From NCBI GenBank assembly GCA_003290165.1, contig QNQO01000219.1, forward strand, positions 372,001-436,000: DNA of 64,000 nt, written 5' to 3'. The translations under genes were made by a program, and so were the position numbers. The notes under the pieces were generated by a model that made no database searches, was not told the DNA's origin, and worked only from the letters and a program-made list of their open reading frames with translations. This DNA comes from Berberis thunbergii (lineage: Eukaryota > Streptophyta > Magnoliopsida > Ranunculales > Berberidaceae). This document shows positions 1 to 11,149 of this stretch, piece after piece. How positions within the stretch are numbered: position 1 is the first letter of the stretch; each line of letters starts with the position of its first letter.

Positions 1-164
1 AGTACCAGCAGCCGGATGAGGATCTTGATGCTTTGGTGTCGGTTGTGAATGATGATGATGTAACGAATATGATGGAGGAGTATGATAAGTTTGTTGCGGG
101 GGATGGATTTACAAGGCTGAGAATGTTTCTGTTTCCCCATCCTGATCATGATTTCGCTCAAGCA
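1..164 (+). CDS. PB1 (octicosapeptide/Phox/Bem1p) domain protein, partial exon
   Basis: Reading from base 3 gives 54 codons without a stop. They match the C-terminal half of a plant PB1 domain: a PDEDLDALVSV strand, then an acidic NDDDVTNMMEEYDK helix (the OPCA-type acidic motif), then a RLRMFLFP strand. PB1 domains mediate protein-protein interaction by head-to-tail pairing. In plants they occur in PB1-only proteins, Raf-like kinases and ARF/AuxIAA-type proteins. The exon ends at 164 in phase 0 before a good donor (GTAAGT, 165-170). If the donor is not used, the frame stops two codons later. The 5' part of the gene lies left of the window, and no downstream exon was recognised to the right, where the sequence soon turns into transposons. 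Whether the protein is PB1-only or carries another domain cannot be decided here. Confidence 0.8.
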
Positions 165-480
165 GTAAGTTGATCTTCTTCTTCTACTTGTGAGTCTGCA
201 AATGCTTTGACATTATATAAAGATGATCATTTTCAATACTTTTATGAAAAAGTTCTTCCTAGTATTGATTATAGTCAGAGATTAGTTTAACATGACTAAA
301 TAAAGATGATCAGATTGATTATAGATTAGTATTGATTATAGATTAGTATTGATTATAGTCAGATGATCATTTTCTTCCTAGTATTGATTATAGTCAGATG
401 ATCATTTTCAATTACAGTTCTTCCTAGTCATTTTAATTTAGTGTAAAATTGATTATAGTCAAAGATTAGGTAGTTTTGAA
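165..480 (+). other. Intron of the PB1 gene with short internal repeats
   Basis: AT-rich non-coding sequence begins at the GTAAGT donor. Between about 240 and 450 the phrases CTTCCTAGTATTGATTATAG and CAGATGATCATTTTC recur several times, so this part grew by short local duplications. No acceptor leading to a PB1-like exon was found. Confidence 0.5.
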
Positions 481-660
481 TGAGATAATATAAGAACCGT
501 TTGGAACCGTAGGAACCGAACCGTTGTAAATGGTTCGAGTTAGGTTCGGTTGCAACGTTCAAAATAGAGGAACCGAACCGAATCGGAACCGAAAAAATTT
601 TAAACGGTTCGAGTTAGGTTCCTCAAAATTTGGAACCGAACCGAACCGTGCCCACCCCTA
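481..660. mobile_element. hAT-type non-autonomous element, fragment
   Basis: The stretch is packed with GGTTCGGTT/AACCGAACC motifs and ends at 660 in TGCCCACCCCTA. That is the same terminal sequence as the complete hAT element at 19294-19853. The matching left terminus (TAGGGGTGGGCA) is absent, so only the right part is present and no TSD can be assigned. Confidence 0.55.
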
Positions 661-968
661 ACTAGGACCACAGTCTAACTAATACACTTATAAACAACGA
701 CAACAACTGTTGCTCTAACAGACAGCCAAACCGCTAGGCAAAGGGTGTATTACACTCCCCGATCACTACAAAGGAGTCTGACCAGAATTGCAACATAAGA
801 ATTCATAGCTCCTAACAACGAATCAAACATGAACTACCTAGCCTAGCAAAGTTCCTCGTCTGACAATTAATGTCGAAATAAAACAAAACATGTACAAGCT
901 AGCAGGAAAAGCAAAGGAAGCCAAAAAAATTCAAAAATACTATTCATTTACAAACCCGAGTACAAGAT

Positions 969-3447
969 TCACCCCTCATCAGGAAGAGAGTCAGATACAA
1001 CAGAACTAAACTTAGTAGGGGAAGAAACAAAAGACACATCTGTTAGTGTTGCATCTCGACCCTCCTCATCGGGGCTGCCTTTTTCTTCAATGAATCAAAA
1101 GTCGCTCGAAATTCTACATATGCAATATCTTTATAATATGAGAGATCCCAGTCGGAGTACTCCTCCTTCATCAGATGCAACAGCTCCAGCCTTCCATTCA
1201 TGACTGTGTTGAATTCCAATGTGCCTTGGGCCTTGAGAAGCTTCTCTTCGTGCCCTCTTGTCTCGGCGAGCTCCTGCTTCAGTTGTTCCATCTCACCCAA
1301 CAGAACTTTAGCCTTGGACTGCTCAACATCCAGTTTATCATCGGCAATATTCAGCTCACTCTACTCGAATTGGAATTGTTTTCCAGCAGTCTGCACACTC
1401 TTATCATGAAACTTAGCATTAGCCTTCACCCGCTGATAGCGGATAGTCCACTCAAACTCCTTCTTAATCTGCTTAGCATGCAGAGCCTGCAATTTAGCCT
1501 GCAATCCACCCACAGAATCATGGGCAAGCCGCAAGTCATGGCGAACAAGGTTCAGTTCATTCTCGAACTGATCTTTCGCAGACACTGCCCCGCCAAGTCG
1601 TACTTAAACGCTTCCAAGTGAGCCTTCTGAGCCCTCGACTCACTGGATGGCTCAATATCATGAAAAGTATCAGGATAAGACTTCTGCAAGTTTGCGAAGA
1701 CTCGCTCCATGGTATACACCCTCTCACGAGCGACCTCAACTTCAATTTCATACGCAACCACTTGATTCAGATATAACATGCCCATCACAAGGTGTTTTTG
1801 CCCTTTATCCAAATGTTCTCCTAGTGTCTCTTCCACTAGCTACGGAGCACAGCTTGCCAGCCAGTCATTACACCTGCTGTTATGCTTCCTCGTAGCATAA
1901 GAGATGTCAACCTCCTTATGCCAAGCTTGGTCGCTCATCCTTATTACATCTTGAGCAAACAGAATGATCTGAGCATCCGGATGAAGGTCATTCAGAACCA
2001 GAATCACTCCAACACCTCCTTTAGTTGTCTTCACTGCATCAAGGCCCTCATCAACAACCTCCCTTTTGCCCGCATCATCCGGCTCTCTCACACATGCCGC
2101 TCCAGCTTCAGTTGTCGAAAAATAGGAAAGCAAATTATCCCTTAGACCCATCGTCATTTGAATATGAGGACGAAAATGAAATGGAACACAGTATGGGCCA
2201 CAAGAAGAAGAACCTTCACCACGGTGCCGATGATCAGACGACTCTTCAACCGGTTCACGATCCAGAGAGAGGCGGAGCTGAAGTCATTTATTGAAAAAGG
2301 ACGATTGTTTGAAGCTTCCATGCCCACTTGAAACATCTTATTCATAAATTCTGCCTACTTGGTGCTCAGTTTGGTAACATCTTCCACGCCCACCATTTGC
2401 AAATATTCTCTCTCCAAGTCAGGAAGAGAGGAAGGGCCACGACTTGAGCATTACACCCATTAGGAACAACAATCTCATTAAGTTCTTGTACGATAGCATC
2501 ACGTCCTTCAGACAAGGCCAAACACCAGCGGACGGACCTAGACAAAGCACAAGATCCCTTCTGATGTACAGGAGAAGGAAACACCTCATCGATTTCTGCC
2601 ATCCTTGAAGGGCTTGGACTCTGATCTTGGGAAGCTTCCTCTTCCAAGAAAAAGACGCACCTTCAAGCTTCGACTTCTTAACCCGATACACAGTGGGAGC
2701 CATGTGCCAATAGGCCTACAAACCTTCGTGCTTAACATTAGAAGGCTTAGCTACATCCTCGTGTGAGCCATGAGGCATGTCGCAGAACGCATCCAAAGTT
2801 GCTTTATCTTTAGTAGAAATAGGCGAAGTAGAGAACCTCCCTGCAAAAATCACAACAGATCAACTTAATATACGAATGACACAAACAAGATCGGAGAAGG
2901 AGTCAACTTACTCAATGGTCTAAATTCACGCTCAATCAGACAACCAACAAGCTCAAAGTATGGGGAGTCCGCAGGAGCTATGAAATAATACTTCTGCCAA
3001 GATTTAAAATCATCAGGCAGTTTGCCGAAGTAGTCCGGCAACGTTAGCACACACACAACATGTTCGTTTGGAGAAGTGAGCAATTGCATCGCCCTCGAAG
3101 ACATTTGAACACCAACATCCTTAGCCTTAATCAGAATGGCAATCAAAGTTCTATACCCGTTCGGCACAAGTTGAGCGGGTGCAATGCCGAGGTACGCCAA
3201 GAACTCCCAAATCTCCTTGATAGCAGGAAAACGAACACCAGATTGTAGCATATCTCGGTTAAGACAGATCAACCCCTCAGAAGGGTACGATGGTGTCAGA
3301 TCGACGCCCAGAGTGCAAGACACCAAATCACCAGGAATCTCGAATGTCTTGTTGAGGACCATATCAAATTCAGAGAGCAATCTCTCCTAAAAAAAACTTA
3401 TGGCCCTTGGCGAACAGTTCATTAGAAAGTTGATCCTAGCCCGCCAT
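969..3447 (-). pseudogene. Antisense ORF of element F (gypsy-type transposon domain), decayed
   Basis: Open segments on the minus strand, broken by frameshifts and stops, form one gene. It starts at the ATG at 3447 (aligned with the start in B) and ends at 969 with ...SDSLPDEG-stop. The N-terminal part (about 3380-2912) contains the block 'GLICLNRDMLQSGVRFPAIKEIWEFLAYLGIAPAQL' in pieces such as RFPAIKEIWEFL and LGIAPAQLVPNGYR. This resembles the Pfam family 'putative gypsy type transposon' (Transposase_28). The C-terminal part is coiled-coil-like (MEQLKQELAETR). An intron is visible at 2841-2911, with donor GTAAG and acceptor TTTTTGCAG on the minus strand. Antisense ORFs in this position are known from Tat-lineage elements; their function is unknown. 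Confidence 0.65.
2841..2911 (-). other. Spliceosomal intron in the antisense ORF of element F
   Basis: On the minus strand the exon ends ...CCATTGA, followed by GTAAGTTG at 2911. The 71-bp stretch ends in a T-rich tract and TTTTTGCAG at 2841. The same intron position is occupied in D (57354-57430) and, decayed, in B and E'. Confidence 0.6.
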
Positions 3448-3618
3448 GAAAGAAAGTACAAGTTTTATAATACAAAGGTTGAGCAAAGTCATAAGCGCAA
3501 CAGACAATACAACAAAGCAAAATCTCTAAGATCGAAAAAGTATATGAGTTATTCTCCAAAGGCATAAATCTATATAGAAAGTTGAGCTTTCGCCTTTTTC
3601 GCTTTCAAGCTAGCGCAC

Positions 3619-4127
3619 TGTCACGTGCTGACCTTTTTCCCTTGGCTAACACGCTGCCTACTAGTGTCACACTCCCGTCGGACTAACTAGTCAAGACACT
3701 TCGATGCTTGGCTAATGCTAAGTGTTGCTACGGAAGCTTAAGTAAGGAAAATGCTAAGGCACAAGTGTATAGGTTTTTTGAAAGAATGCTTTGTATTGCT
3801 TGAGAGAGTTGTGCAAGTGTTTGATGATATGTACAAATGAATGCCAAGGCCTATTTATAGGCCCTTAAAGTCCTAGAGGCTTCTAGCCTAGAACCTTCCA
3901 CAATCCTCCATCAAAGGAGTATTCTCTATGCATCTAGAAAGTTCCCACCTCCAAAGGAACTAGAAATTACAAGGAGGCTTCTAGAAAATACTACACCAAT
4001 TTGTACAAGGGTGTTCTAGACTCATCCATGCTAGAACACTCTAGAGAAAGCTAACCTAGAATGTCCAAGAGCACTCTAGAACCTTCCGGAGATATCTAGA
4101 GAAAGCCATGCTAGATGGCTCGTGACA
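3619..4127 (-). repeat. 3' LTR of element A
   Basis: TGTCACG...CGTGACA, 509 bp. On the minus strand a TATA-like box (CTATAAATAG) lies at 3851-3860. Many CTAGA/TCTAG motifs fill the half nearest the internal region. Confidence 0.93.
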
Positions 4128-4140
4128 TTCTCCCCCACCC
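4128..4140 (-). promoter_or_regulatory. Polypurine tract of element A
   Basis: Directly inside the 3' LTR. On the minus strand it reads GGGTGGGGGAGAA, the usual plus-strand primer of Ty3 elements. Confidence 0.8.
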
Positions 4141-4158
4141 AAGTCCTTGACGACCCCG

Positions 4159-7100
4159 TCAAGATCGTGTCTCGAACTCCGCAATCTTGCCCTGGAATTG
4201 CCATAGGTCACCCTCTTTCTCCCATGAGGCCTCACTGTTCGGTAGTCCCTTCCATCGAATGAGATACTCATTATAGCTTGGCACACCCCTCTGTCGGATG
4301 AGCCTCTTTGCCTCAATGCTCTCGATCTTTCGATCAAAGGAAGTCACGACCGCGGTTGGTGCCCGATGTGACTCGCCCCTCGTTGGATCTTCTTTATCAC
4401 CATGGTAGGGCTTGAGCATGCTCACATGGAACACTGGATGAATCTTGAGTTTGGGCGGCAACTCAAGCTTGTAAGAAACTCTCCCGACCTTCCGTAGGAC
4501 GGGAAATGGCCCCTCGTACTTCCGCACTAGTCCCTTGTGCACTGAGCGGAAGACCTTGAACTGTTGTGGCAGCAACTTGACCATGACCATGTCGCCCACT
4601 TGGAACTCGAGAGGGCGTCTATGCTTGTCTGCCCACTTCTTCATCTTCTTAGATGCCTTGTCTAAGTATGCCTTCGTTATATCAAGCTGCTCATGCCACC
4701 CTCGTGCAAGCTTGTACGCAGCGGGGCTGCTACCCGTGTAGCCCGACGCAACGGCTTGTGGAGTCAAGGGTTGCTGGCCCATGACGATCTCGAACGGACT
4801 TTGTAGCGTCGATTCGGACCGCTGCAAGTTGAATGAGAATTGAGCCACATCCATCAACTTGGCCCAATCCTTCTGGTTGGCACCCACAAAGTGCCTCAAG
4901 TATAGCTCCAACAAGGCATTCACCCTCTCTGTTTGCCCATCGCTTTGCGGGTGAAAGCTTGTTGAGAAGTGTAGACCTGAACCCAAGAGCTTGAATAACT
5001 CCGTCCAGAATTTTGCTGTGAACCTTGGGTCCCGATCACTTATGATGCTCCGAGGCAAGCCCCAATACTTCACCACATGCTGAAAGAACAACTTGGCTGC
5101 TTGCTCGGCCGTGCAATCGCGTGGGGCAGGTATGAAAGTCCCACACTTGAAAAAGCGATTGACCACGACCATAATAGAGCCGTACCCATCAGACTTGGGC
5201 AAGGCCGATATGAAGTCCATTGATACACTTTCCCATGGCCTTTCCGGAATTGGCAAAGGCTGCAATAGTCCTGCCGGTACACGCTGCTCTATCTTGTCTT
5301 GTTGGCACACAAGACAAGTCTTCACATAGGCCTCTATATCATCCCGCATATGAGGCCAATAATAGTCTACCTCCAAGAGTGTCAATGTCCACTGCATCCC
5401 CGGATGGCCAGCCCACATTGAGTCGTGGCACTCCTTCATGATGTCTCGCCTAAGATTATCCCACTTAGGCACATAAATGCGACGACCGACGGTGCAGAGC
5501 ACCCCATTCTCTACCCAAAACCGTCGAGTCTTCCCCTCCTTGGCCATCTGCATGAGTCCCTTGGCCAAGGGGTCTTGAGAAGTCCCCTCCTTGATCCGAT
5601 CAAGAAGGTTGCTAGCGGCGCTGCTTGCGCTAGCGAGCATGGCCTTTCGGCTGAGAGCATCAGCAACAACATTAACTTTGCCCGGCTTGTACTCCATGAC
5701 ATAATCGAACTCCGCTAAGAAATCTTGCCACCGAGCTTGCTTGGGACTGATCTTCTTCTGATTTTGAAAATAACTTGTAGCCACATTGTCGGTCATGATA
5801 GTAAACCGACTCCCAAGCAAATAGTGCCTCCAAGTTCGTAAGCAATGAATGATGGCTGTCATCTCCTTGTCATGCACCGGATACCGTTTCTCGGTATCAT
5901 TGAGCTTGCGAGACTCATAGGCTATGGGATGCCCCTCTTGCATAAGCACCCCTCCGATGGCAAAGTCGGATACATCAGTGTGAAGTTCGAATGACTTAGC
6001 ATAATCGGGCAAGGCCAAGACAGGTTCCTCGGTGACTGCCTTCTTCAAATCATCGAATGCTTCTTGGCATTTCTCACTCCAATGCCACTGCACCTTCTTC
6101 TTCAGCAAGTCGGTCAGTGGGGCTGCTCTCGCCGAGTAGCTCAAAATGAATCTCCGATAATAATTGGCCAGTCCAAGGAAAGAACGTAGCTCCGAAACGT
6201 TCTTGGGTGGCTCCCATTCATTGATGGCCTGCACTTTATCCCGTTCCATCATGATCTTTCCAGCCTTGATGCGGTGCCCCAAGAAGGACACCTCATCTTG
6301 GGCGAACGAGCACTTCTCCAATTTCACGTACAACTCGCTCTCCTGCAATGCTTGGAAAACCTGTCGCAAGTGATGCACATGTTCTTCCAAGTTGTCGCTA
6401 TACACGACGATATCGTCGAGATAGACGACTACAAATTTATCCAAGAAAGGCTGAAAGATTCTGTTCATTAAAGTGCAGAAAGTAGCCGGGGCATTGGTGA
6501 GACCAAAAGGCATCACCAAGAATTCATAAGACCCATAGCGAGTGACGCATGCCGTCTTTGGCTCATCTCCTTTGGCTATGCGCACTTGCCAATACCCCGA
6601 TCGGAGATCTAGTTTAGAAAAGTACTTGGCTTTACCGAGTCTATCGAAAAGATCAGCAACCAAAGGAATTTGATACTTGTTCTTAATGGTTACTTTGTTA
6701 AGTGCTCGATAATCGATGCACATGCGCAAGGACCCGTCGTGCTTGCGTTGGAACAATACTGGTGCACCGAATGGGGCCTTGGATGGCCGAATGAAACCCG
6801 CGTCCAGCAGCTCCTTGAGTTGCTTGCGTAGCTCTTCCAACTCTGGCGGTGCCATCCGATAAGGCGCCATGGCTGGAGGCCTAGCCCCTGGCTCCAGCTC
6901 GATCATATGATCGACTTCCCTTCTTGGAGGAAGTCTCTTGGGTAGCTCTGGAGGCATGACATCTTTGTACTCTTTCAAAACCGCAGCTACCTCTTTCGGA
7001 ACCTCGCTGGGTTGAGGCCCATCTTCGATCAATGTGGCCACAAATGTTGCTTGCCCCTTTTGCACACCTTTCTTCACTTGAATGGCTGACAACATCTTGC

Positions 7101-8811
7101 CCTCCACGATCTCCCGAGTGACAGGGACAAAACATGCTTCTCGATCCTTTGCAATAGTCATCGACCCGTCCCTTTCTAATGTCCATGGCTTCACCGTATC
7201 CATGAACTCCATGCCCAGCACCAATGAGAAGTCGTCCATCGTGATGACAGTCAGGTCCACCGTCCCCTTCCATTCGCCCAAATGAAGGGAGATGCTTCGT
7301 GCTACACCATGGATAGGCACCGGTGCTGTGTTGACGGTCTTCAAGGTGCCTGGCTCCTTGGTGTACTGCACACCCAGCCTTGTTGCCTCCTTCAAAGCAA
7401 CAAAATTGTGCGTTGCACCCGTGTCGACGAGTGCCTTTGAAGCCTTGCCATTTACCTTGGCTTCCACAAACATAAGAGCAGATTTCTTCGAACGGGGCAG
7501 CGTACTTACTTTAGCCACGTTGCTTTGCTCCACCGTAGTCTTGACGCTGCTTAGCAATCGCAAAGTCCCCATTTGCGCCTCATCCCCCGATGATTCCCCG
7601 GACGATCCACTCTTGCTAGCGATCATCGCATTGAGCTTCTGTCGCTGTGGGCACTCCCTAGCCCAGTGCGGCCCTCCGCACAAGAAGCAGTCGCGGTTTT
7701 TCACCTTGCTATCCGAGAAGGACTGCTTGGCTTTGTCCTTCCTCTCGAACTGCTTGCCGCCGCTGCTACTGTTGCTTCTTTCAGTGGGTTTTGCTGCCCC
7801 ACCTTTTCCCTTGTTACCGTCGCCACTCTTGCTGCCGCCCTTGTGGCTTTTCGAATCAGCCTTGTATTCGAACAAGGATTCGGCAACTGCGATGGCCTCC
7901 GCAAGTGATTGAACATTGCGTCTCTTTAACTCTTGCTCAGCCCATCGTTGTAGTCCATCCATGAAGTAGATGAGTTGAGTCTTCTCCGGCATGTCCGAGA
8001 CTTCAAGCATAAGAGAAGTGAACTGCTTGACATACTCTTTGATCGACCCCATATGCTTCAGTCCACGCAGCCTCTTCATAGCAACTTCCTCCGCATTCTC
8101 CGGATAGAATTGCCGCTTGAAATCCGCCTTGAACTCGTCCCAAGTCTTGAGCGAGCAAAGACCCTTCTTGATATCCGACTCACGCCTCCTCCACCAAAGG
8201 ATGGCATCATCACCCAAGTACATGGTGACGGTAGTGATCTTGGACTCATCGTCGTCCAAGCGCATCGCGTCAAAATATTTTTCAACACTCCATAGGAAGT
8301 TGTCGAGCTCCCTAGCATCGCGCTTCCCATGGTACCTTGGCGGCTCAGGCACCTTCATCCTTGGTCCCTCTCGTACAATAGCACTACCCGCCACAGCCGC
8401 CTTGCATAGGTTGACGTCCGATTGCAAGGATTCAACCTGCTCCCGGATGGCTTGGAGCTGCCTCATCAGCGTGTCCTTGAGTTGGCCCATCTCGTTGCGC
8501 ATGGCATCCGCAACTTGGTTGACAAGAAGTTGAGTCTCGTCCTTGGCTTCCACAATGCCAAGCTCAAGGTCATGGACGCGGCTATCGAGTTGCTCGATAT
8601 CCATAGTGACATTAGCAAACGTCCCATTGAAGGACTCAACCTTCTGTTCCATCTCCCCGACGCTGTCCTGGAGATCGCCCACGGTCAGCTCCACCTTGGC
8701 CATGCGATCCTCAAGCATGCTGGTCCGACTAGTCTTTCTTCCTGTTTCCTCGACCACGGACCCTCCAACAGCACTCTCTTTGTTTCCCAACATGATCAGA
8801 TTGCTCCGCAC
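4159..8811 (-). CDS. Gag-pol polyprotein with chromodomain, element A
   Basis: One uninterrupted 1550-codon frame. In order: an N-terminal coiled coil (about residues 35-135), the retrotransposon gag domain (about 150-310; [22 protein letters not shown]), a zinc knuckle [16 protein letters not shown] (about 373-388) and protease with DTGATHNFV (about 460). Reverse transcriptase follows with [13 protein letters not shown] and the catalytic YLDD at about 796. Next come RNase H with [11 protein letters not shown] (about 945), integrase with an HHCC finger (about 1130-1175) and DDE residues in SMDF, SDRD and ERVN (about 1197, 1258, 1293), and a chromodomain-like C terminus ([11 protein letters not shown]...SWE, about 1510-1530). 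All catalytic motifs seen are intact. One usual Asp after the first integrase strand is Asn (VVVNRFFK), but it is not a catalytic residue. The start lies 68 bp after the primer site; Met7 is an alternative. The chromodomain is thought to steer integration to marked chromatin. Confidence 0.93.
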   Translation of the reverse strand: MRSNLIMLGNKESAVGGSVVEETGRKTSRTSMLEDRMAKVELTVGDLQDSVGEMEQKVESFNGTFANVTMDIEQLDSRVHDLELGIVEAKDETQLLVNQVADAMRNEMGQLKDTLMRQLQAIREQVESLQSDVNLCKAAVAGSAIVREGPRMKVPEPPRYHGKRDARELDNFLWSVEKYFDAMRLDDDESKITTVTMYLGDDAILWWRRRESDIKKGLCSLKTWDEFKADFKRQFYPENAEEVAMKRLRGLKHMGSIKEYVKQFTSLMLEVSDMPEKTQLIYFMDGLQRWAEQELKRRNVQSLAEAIAVAESLFEYKADSKSHKGGSKSGDGNKGKGGAAKPTERSNSSSGGKQFERKDKAKQSFSDSKVKNRDCFLCGGPHWARECPQRQKLNAMIASKSGSSGESSGDEAQMGTLRLLSSVKTTVEQSNVAKVSTLPRSKKSALMFVEAKVNGKASKALVDTGATHNFVALKEATRLGVQYTKEPGTLKTVNTAPVPIHGVARSISLHLGEWKGTVDLTVITMDDFSLVLGMEFMDTVKPWTLERDGSMTIAKDREACFVPVTREIVEGKMLSAIQVKKGVQKGQATFVATLIEDGPQPSEVPKEVAAVLKEYKDVMPPELPKRLPPRREVDHMIELEPGARPPAMAPYRMAPPELEELRKQLKELLDAGFIRPSKAPFGAPVLFQRKHDGSLRMCIDYRALNKVTIKNKYQIPLVADLFDRLGKAKYFSKLDLRSGYWQVRIAKGDEPKTACVTRYGSYEFLVMPFGLTNAPATFCTLMNRIFQPFLDKFVVVYLDDIVVYSDNLEEHVHHLRQVFQALQESELYVKLEKCSFAQDEVSFLGHRIKAGKIMMERDKVQAINEWEPPKNVSELRSFLGLANYYRRFILSYSARAAPLTDLLKKKVQWHWSEKCQEAFDDLKKAVTEEPVLALPDYAKSFELHTDVSDFAIGGVLMQEGHPIAYESRKLNDTEKRYPVHDKEMTAIIHCLRTWRHYLLGSRFTIMTDNVATSYFQNQKKISPKQARWQDFLAEFDYVMEYKPGKVNVVADALSRKAMLASASSAASNLLDRIKEGTSQDPLAKGLMQMAKEGKTRRFWVENGVLCTVGRRIYVPKWDNLRRDIMKECHDSMWAGHPGMQWTLTLLEVDYYWPHMRDDIEAYVKTCLVCQQDKIEQRVPAGLLQPLPIPERPWESVSMDFISALPKSDGYGSIMVVVNRFFKCGTFIPAPRDCTAEQAAKLFFQHVVKYWGLPRSIISDRDPRFTAKFWTELFKLLGSGLHFSTSFHPQSDGQTERVNALLELYLRHFVGANQKDWAKLMDVAQFSFNLQRSESTLQSPFEIVMGQQPLTPQAVASGYTGSSPAAYKLARGWHEQLDITKAYLDKASKKMKKWADKHRRPLEFQVGDMVMVKLLPQQFKVFRSVHKGLVRKYEGPFPVLRKVGRVSYKLELPPKLKIHPVFHVSMLKPYHGDKEDPTRGESHRAPTAVVTSFDRKIESIEAKRLIRQRGVPSYNEYLIRWKGLPNSEASWEKEGDLWQFQGKIAEFETRS

Positions 8812-8878
8812 CTAATCTTCGTACACACAGCAGCTAGCACAACGCAACTTCAGCAAGATCGCCCCTACGATCGTCGCT

Positions 8879-8890
8879 GCTCTGATACCA
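8879..8890 (-). promoter_or_regulatory. Primer binding site of element A (initiator tRNA-Met)
   Basis: On the minus strand TGGTATCAGAGC begins two bases after the 5' LTR. This 12-mer is the standard complement of the 3' end of initiator methionine tRNA. Confidence 0.88.
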
Positions 8891-8892
8891 CG

Positions 8893-9401
8893 TGTCACGT
8901 GCTGACCTTTTTCCCTTGGCTAACACGCTGCCTACTAGCGTCACACTCCCGTCGGACTAACTAGTCAAGGCACTTCGATGCTTGGCTAATGCTAAGTGTT
9001 GCTACGGAAGCTTAAGTGAGGAAAATGCTAAGGCACAAGTGTATAGGTTTTTTGAAAGAATGCTTTGTATTGCTTGAGAGAGTTGTGCAAGTGTTTGATG
9101 ATATGTACAAATGAATGCCAAGACCTATTTATAGGCCCTTAAAGTCCTAGAGGCTTCTAGCCTAGAACCTTCCACAATCCTCCATCAAAGGAGTATTCTC
9201 TATGCATCTAGAAAGTTCCCACCTCCAAAGGAACTAGAAATTACAAGGAGGCTTCTAGAAAATACTACACCAATTTGTACAAGGGTGTTCTAAACTCATC
9301 CATGCTAGAACACTCTAGAGAAAGCTAACCTAGAATGTCCAAGAGCACTCTAGAACCTTCCGGAGATATCTAGAGAAAGCCATGCTAGATGGCTCGTGAC
9401 A
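8893..9401 (-). repeat. 5' LTR of element A
   Basis: 509 bp with the same ends as the 3' copy. The TATA-like box CTATAAATAG lies at 9124-9133 on the minus strand, so this copy would start the genomic transcript. Five substitutions separate it from the 3' LTR. Confidence 0.93.
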
Positions 9402-9528
9402 GCACGCTTAATTAATGCAATTCGCCGCTTGAGAAAATCACTCAGACTCATTCATCATGACTGCATAACTGCTTCATTAAATGACCTAGTGGACTGATAA
9501 GACGACCTACTAACTCGGGGGGAGTAGC
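9402..9528 (+). promoter_or_regulatory. Antisense-ORF leader and polypurine tract of element F
   Basis: About 110 bp that continue the sequence left of 3619 once element A is removed. They end in the purine-rich CGGGGGGAGTAGC directly before the 3' LTR of F. The same tract precedes the 3' LTRs of B and E'. Confidence 0.6.
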
Positions 9529-10189
9529 TCATAATACATCAAACCGTCATCTATCAACATCGTACATGTGTTGTGATAATCTCGTCAACAAAACAAAGCA
9601 AACGCAATTGCATGCTCAATTCAGCAAGGCCCAAATAGCAGTAAGCCCATCATTGGCAGAATCTAGACAATCGAGTCCGAATTGCAATGAGCCAGTAATG
9701 CCCAATACTTTAAGACCTGTAAGGCAAGTATTTGAGAGATCTACCCAAGACAGGCAACCCAACAACACATTTGATCCAATTAGGAAACATATATTAAAGT
9801 ATAAGTCGGCAAGGAGACTTCCTTTGCATGAGCAACACTCAGAAGGGGAACCTCCCCCGCAGATCTAAGAGCACGAGTCGTGTAGGGAAACTATCCCACA
9901 TGGACAACTTCCAATTAGGAAAGAATCTCTACAACAAGATCACTTTCCCTAAATTGCACCACCAAAAGCCTAGCCGAACGAGGACTCCTTCACTATAAAA
10001 GGGTGATAAGGTCGATGAACTAGAGGTACGCAATATAACATAGTTTACAGATTTAAGCCTCTCTTAAGCCTTATCTAACTTAAGCATCGGAGTGTCATTG
10101 ACCACCACACGGTGGCCTTTGGCTTATGTTTGCTACCTGTGCAGGTTTAGGTAAACAACAAGGAAGGAAAACAGAAATCGACTACATCA
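9529..10189 (+). repeat. 3' LTR of element F
   Basis: 661 bp, beginning TCATAATACATC (a mutated TGATGATACAT) and ending ACTACATCA. It contains a TATA-like CTATAAAAGG near 9991. It is homologous along its length to the B, D and E' LTRs, including the stretch ATCGGAGTGTCATTG near the 3' end. Divergence and the altered first dinucleotide show that it is old. Confidence 0.75.
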
Positions 10190-10198
10190 ACATACATG

Positions 10199-10349
10199 AA
10201 AGAATCTTCGTTTACAAATGCCTCCCACATCATCTGGCTTGTATATTGGTGTCAATAATCAAATCTTCTCTGATTGCTATCCAAGCCTTACACATGGTTT
10301 CGTTTTCAAGTTGAATGAAATTAGGGTTATGAGGTGTCATGGATTTCAT
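10199..10349 (-). pseudogene. PIF/Harbinger-like ORF1 fragment (SANT/trihelix-like)
   Basis: From the ATG at 10349 the minus strand reads about 37 codons, including ETMCKAWIAIREDLIIDTN, before a stop. After a one-base shift, MMWEAFVNED continues the pattern. The layout (charged residues, C-x-A-W, a second segment with W) resembles the Myb/trihelix-like ORF1 of PIF/Harbinger transposons and their plant relatives. No transposase was seen. The AT-rich stretch to about 10640, with the near-palindromic CCATTGGAAATGG, may be the terminal part of the same element. The family call is tentative. Confidence 0.4.
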
Positions 10350-10639
10350 TTGCGATATTTGTTGAGATGCTGCCACTGAGAAACAATTGCAAAAGAATGA
10401 GTGAGTGAGAGATAATTGCGAGATTGAGTGAAAAAAAGTTAGAATTGCAAATGGTCTGAATTTATAATCAAAGGGAGCAACTAGCTGTTGGAGCCCAAAT
10501 GTCTTCTCAAAATCCGTATTCTCCTAATTTTATCCATTTTGTGCAATAAGCATTGGGCCATTTCAAATGGACAAGGATTTGAGATGAATAGTTGAATTCA
10601 TATCCATCTCGTGCCATTGGAAATGGTCTGAAAGTGTTA

Positions 10640-11149
10640 ATTGTTTCCCAATCCCCTAAAAATAATATATTTTATATCTTGTATAAGTTTAAAAAAATGA
10701 TGTTTGTTTCTTACAGGTATATCAAAGTCACGTGCCATTATCTTCTTTAACAATGACACAAAGAGCAAACAATTCCTTTCAACCACCTTAAAGAAATTGT
10801 GATTTATGATTCATACTTGTATAGTTAATATTTGGCGGCCACTACTCCACATTACAATTTTCTCTCTCTCATATCGCCTATTTTATTTCTCACACCATCA
10901 TACTTTCTCACACCACAATAAAAACCATCCATTTTCCCCCTCACCATTCAAATCGACAATAGTTCCTCCCTCCCCCATTTGAAATCTTTTGCAAATCTCT
11001 TCCAAATCTCTCTCCCACACTCAAATCTCCTCTCTCTCCCTTGAAAACTCTCAAAGTCGAAACTCTTAAACCCAAACGCAATAAATATGCATAACTTAAC
11101 ATAACAGAGAAACTCAAACTCAAAACAAAAAAAACGCAAAATAGGGTAA
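10640..11149. other. Intergenic DNA, no feature recognised
   Basis: AT-rich sequence with pyrimidine-rich CTCTCTC runs between about 10860 and 11040. No coding pattern or terminal repeat was recognised. Confidence 0.5.

Larger units (their letters stand above)
3619..9401 (-). mobile_element. Element A: complete chromovirus (Ty3/gypsy LTR retrotransposon)
   Basis: Two 509-bp LTRs (3619-4127 and 8893-9401) begin TGTCACG and end CGTGACA, giving perfect 7-bp terminal inverted repeats. They flank one long ORF with gag, protease, RT, RNase H, integrase and a C-terminal chromodomain. The primer site is complementary to initiator tRNA-Met, and a polypurine tract adjoins the 3' LTR. By eye the LTRs differ at five positions and have no indel (about 1%), so the insertion is young. 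A 4-bp GCAC flanks both sides (3615-3618 and 9402-9405). The element sits inside element F, between its antisense ORF and its 3' LTR. Confidence 0.93.
661..10189 (+). mobile_element. Element F: 3' fragment of a Tat/Retand-like Ty3 element, carrying element A
   Basis: Plus-strand element remnant. In order: the non-coding tail of an antisense ORF (661-968), the antisense ORF (969-3447, minus), the leader of that ORF (3448-3618 and 9402-9510, split by the later insertion of chromovirus A), a polypurine tract (9511-9528) and a 3' LTR (9529-10189). The 5' LTR, gag and pol are missing; the fragment abuts the hAT remnant at 660. LTR and antisense ORF are both homologous to those of elements B, D and E'. 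Confidence 0.7.

Noticed and set aside
5093..5718. Several plus-strand open frames opposite integrase and RNase H of element A
   Set aside because: Shadows of the intact minus-strand polyprotein.
7292..7912. 206-codon open frame on the plus strand
   Set aside because: It is the antisense shadow of the gag/protease part of element A and has no recognisable domain; the minus frame has all the motifs.
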